Below are positions 63,682 through 64,000 of a DNA stretch of 64,000 nucleotides, piece after piece (within the stretch, counting starts at the first letter, position 1; the number at the start of each line of letters is the position of its first letter). Source of the DNA: Gordionus sp. m RMFG-2023. Its lineage: Eukaryota > Nematomorpha > Gordioida > Chordodea > Parachordodidae. A program made the translations under genes and the position numbers. Under the pieces are notes generated by a model. That model was not told where the DNA came from. It saw only the letters and a program-made list of their open reading frames with translations, and made no database searches. Where the stretch lies: NCBI RefSeq assembly GCF_954871325.1, contig NC_088779.1, positions 23,500,846 to 23,564,845 on the forward strand. The letters run 5' to 3'.

Positions 63682-64000
63682 ATAACCAGCAAAAATTAAA
63701 ATTTTATTATAATAACAAAATTTTGGCCAACATTATGATTGAAAAGAAACTTAAAGCATTATTCTGAAAATTTTATCGATATTTAATGTCAATGAAAATT
63801 AATTTAATACAGTGGGTAGGCTGTAGAAAGAAGAGAATTGGCATTATGCAAAAGGAAAATATTTTAAAAAAACTACCTATCTGGCGTTCGCTAATATTTA
63901 GTGTCTGACTAGTACTTTTAATTCCTCAATCAAATATGAAAACCACAAAAATTTAATGAATTATAAACAAAATGAAAACTACGACGTCACGCTTTAAGAA
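63682..64000. other. Right edge, no feature recognised
   Basis: 319 bp of AT-rich sequence beyond the hAT target duplication. No exon, repeat end or motif supported. Confidence 0.4.

Overview
The window is strongly AT-rich animal nuclear DNA with no long open reading frames. Its genes are split into very small exons, and DNA transposons are abundant (mostly hAT, one piggyBac, many MITEs). Five introns that can be fixed by the reading frame measure 38-48 nt: four in the mitochondrial ribosomal protein gene at the left end and one in a hAT transposase (two further transposase introns are also 43-48 nt). Introns this short, with extreme AT bias and hAT/MITE load, fit a flatworm or another small-intron invertebrate better than an insect. 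This is inference and the species is not identified.

Layout. 2.3-4.7 kb, minus strand: a complete six-exon gene for mitochondrial ribosomal protein uL13m (MRPL13, 177 residues). From 7.1 kb to beyond 59.9 kb, plus strand: a tandem family of three long micro-exon genes, here called MXG1 (7,232-21,280), MXG2 (26,832-42,088) and MXG3 (52,025 to at least 59,903). Each begins with a paralogous signal-peptide exon preceded by a conserved promoter-like block. Each continues through many exons of 24-147 nt. Every supported internal exon is a multiple of 3 and every intron is in phase 1, so any exon can be skipped or duplicated without losing frame. Joining the listed exons leaves MXG1 open for 365 codons and MXG2 for 383 codons; MXG3 is open across 14 exons with no terminal exon found.

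The peptides are Gly/Pro/Lys/Arg-rich modules of about 9-20 residues, often with one Cys. Gene-specific additions are a Ser/His/Asn/Lys exon class in MXG2, acidic exons near the C-terminus in MXG1 and MXG2, and a 49-codon polyproline exon in MXG3. The architecture parallels trematode micro-exon genes and, more loosely, aphid bicycle genes. I recognise no family by sequence. A family of rapidly evolving secreted proteins is the most interesting content of the window.

Mobile DNA. Five hAT elements have exact 8-bp target duplications and recognisable transposase remnants (9,887-11,933; 47,327-48,414; 50,391-51,769; 57,696-59,470; 61,039-63,673). There is also a deletion derivative of the last one (36,266-37,082), a decayed piggyBac copy (8,302-9,660), a retroelement-derived scrap beside it, and at least four MITE families. 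Many lie inside the large introns of the micro-exon genes or between them.
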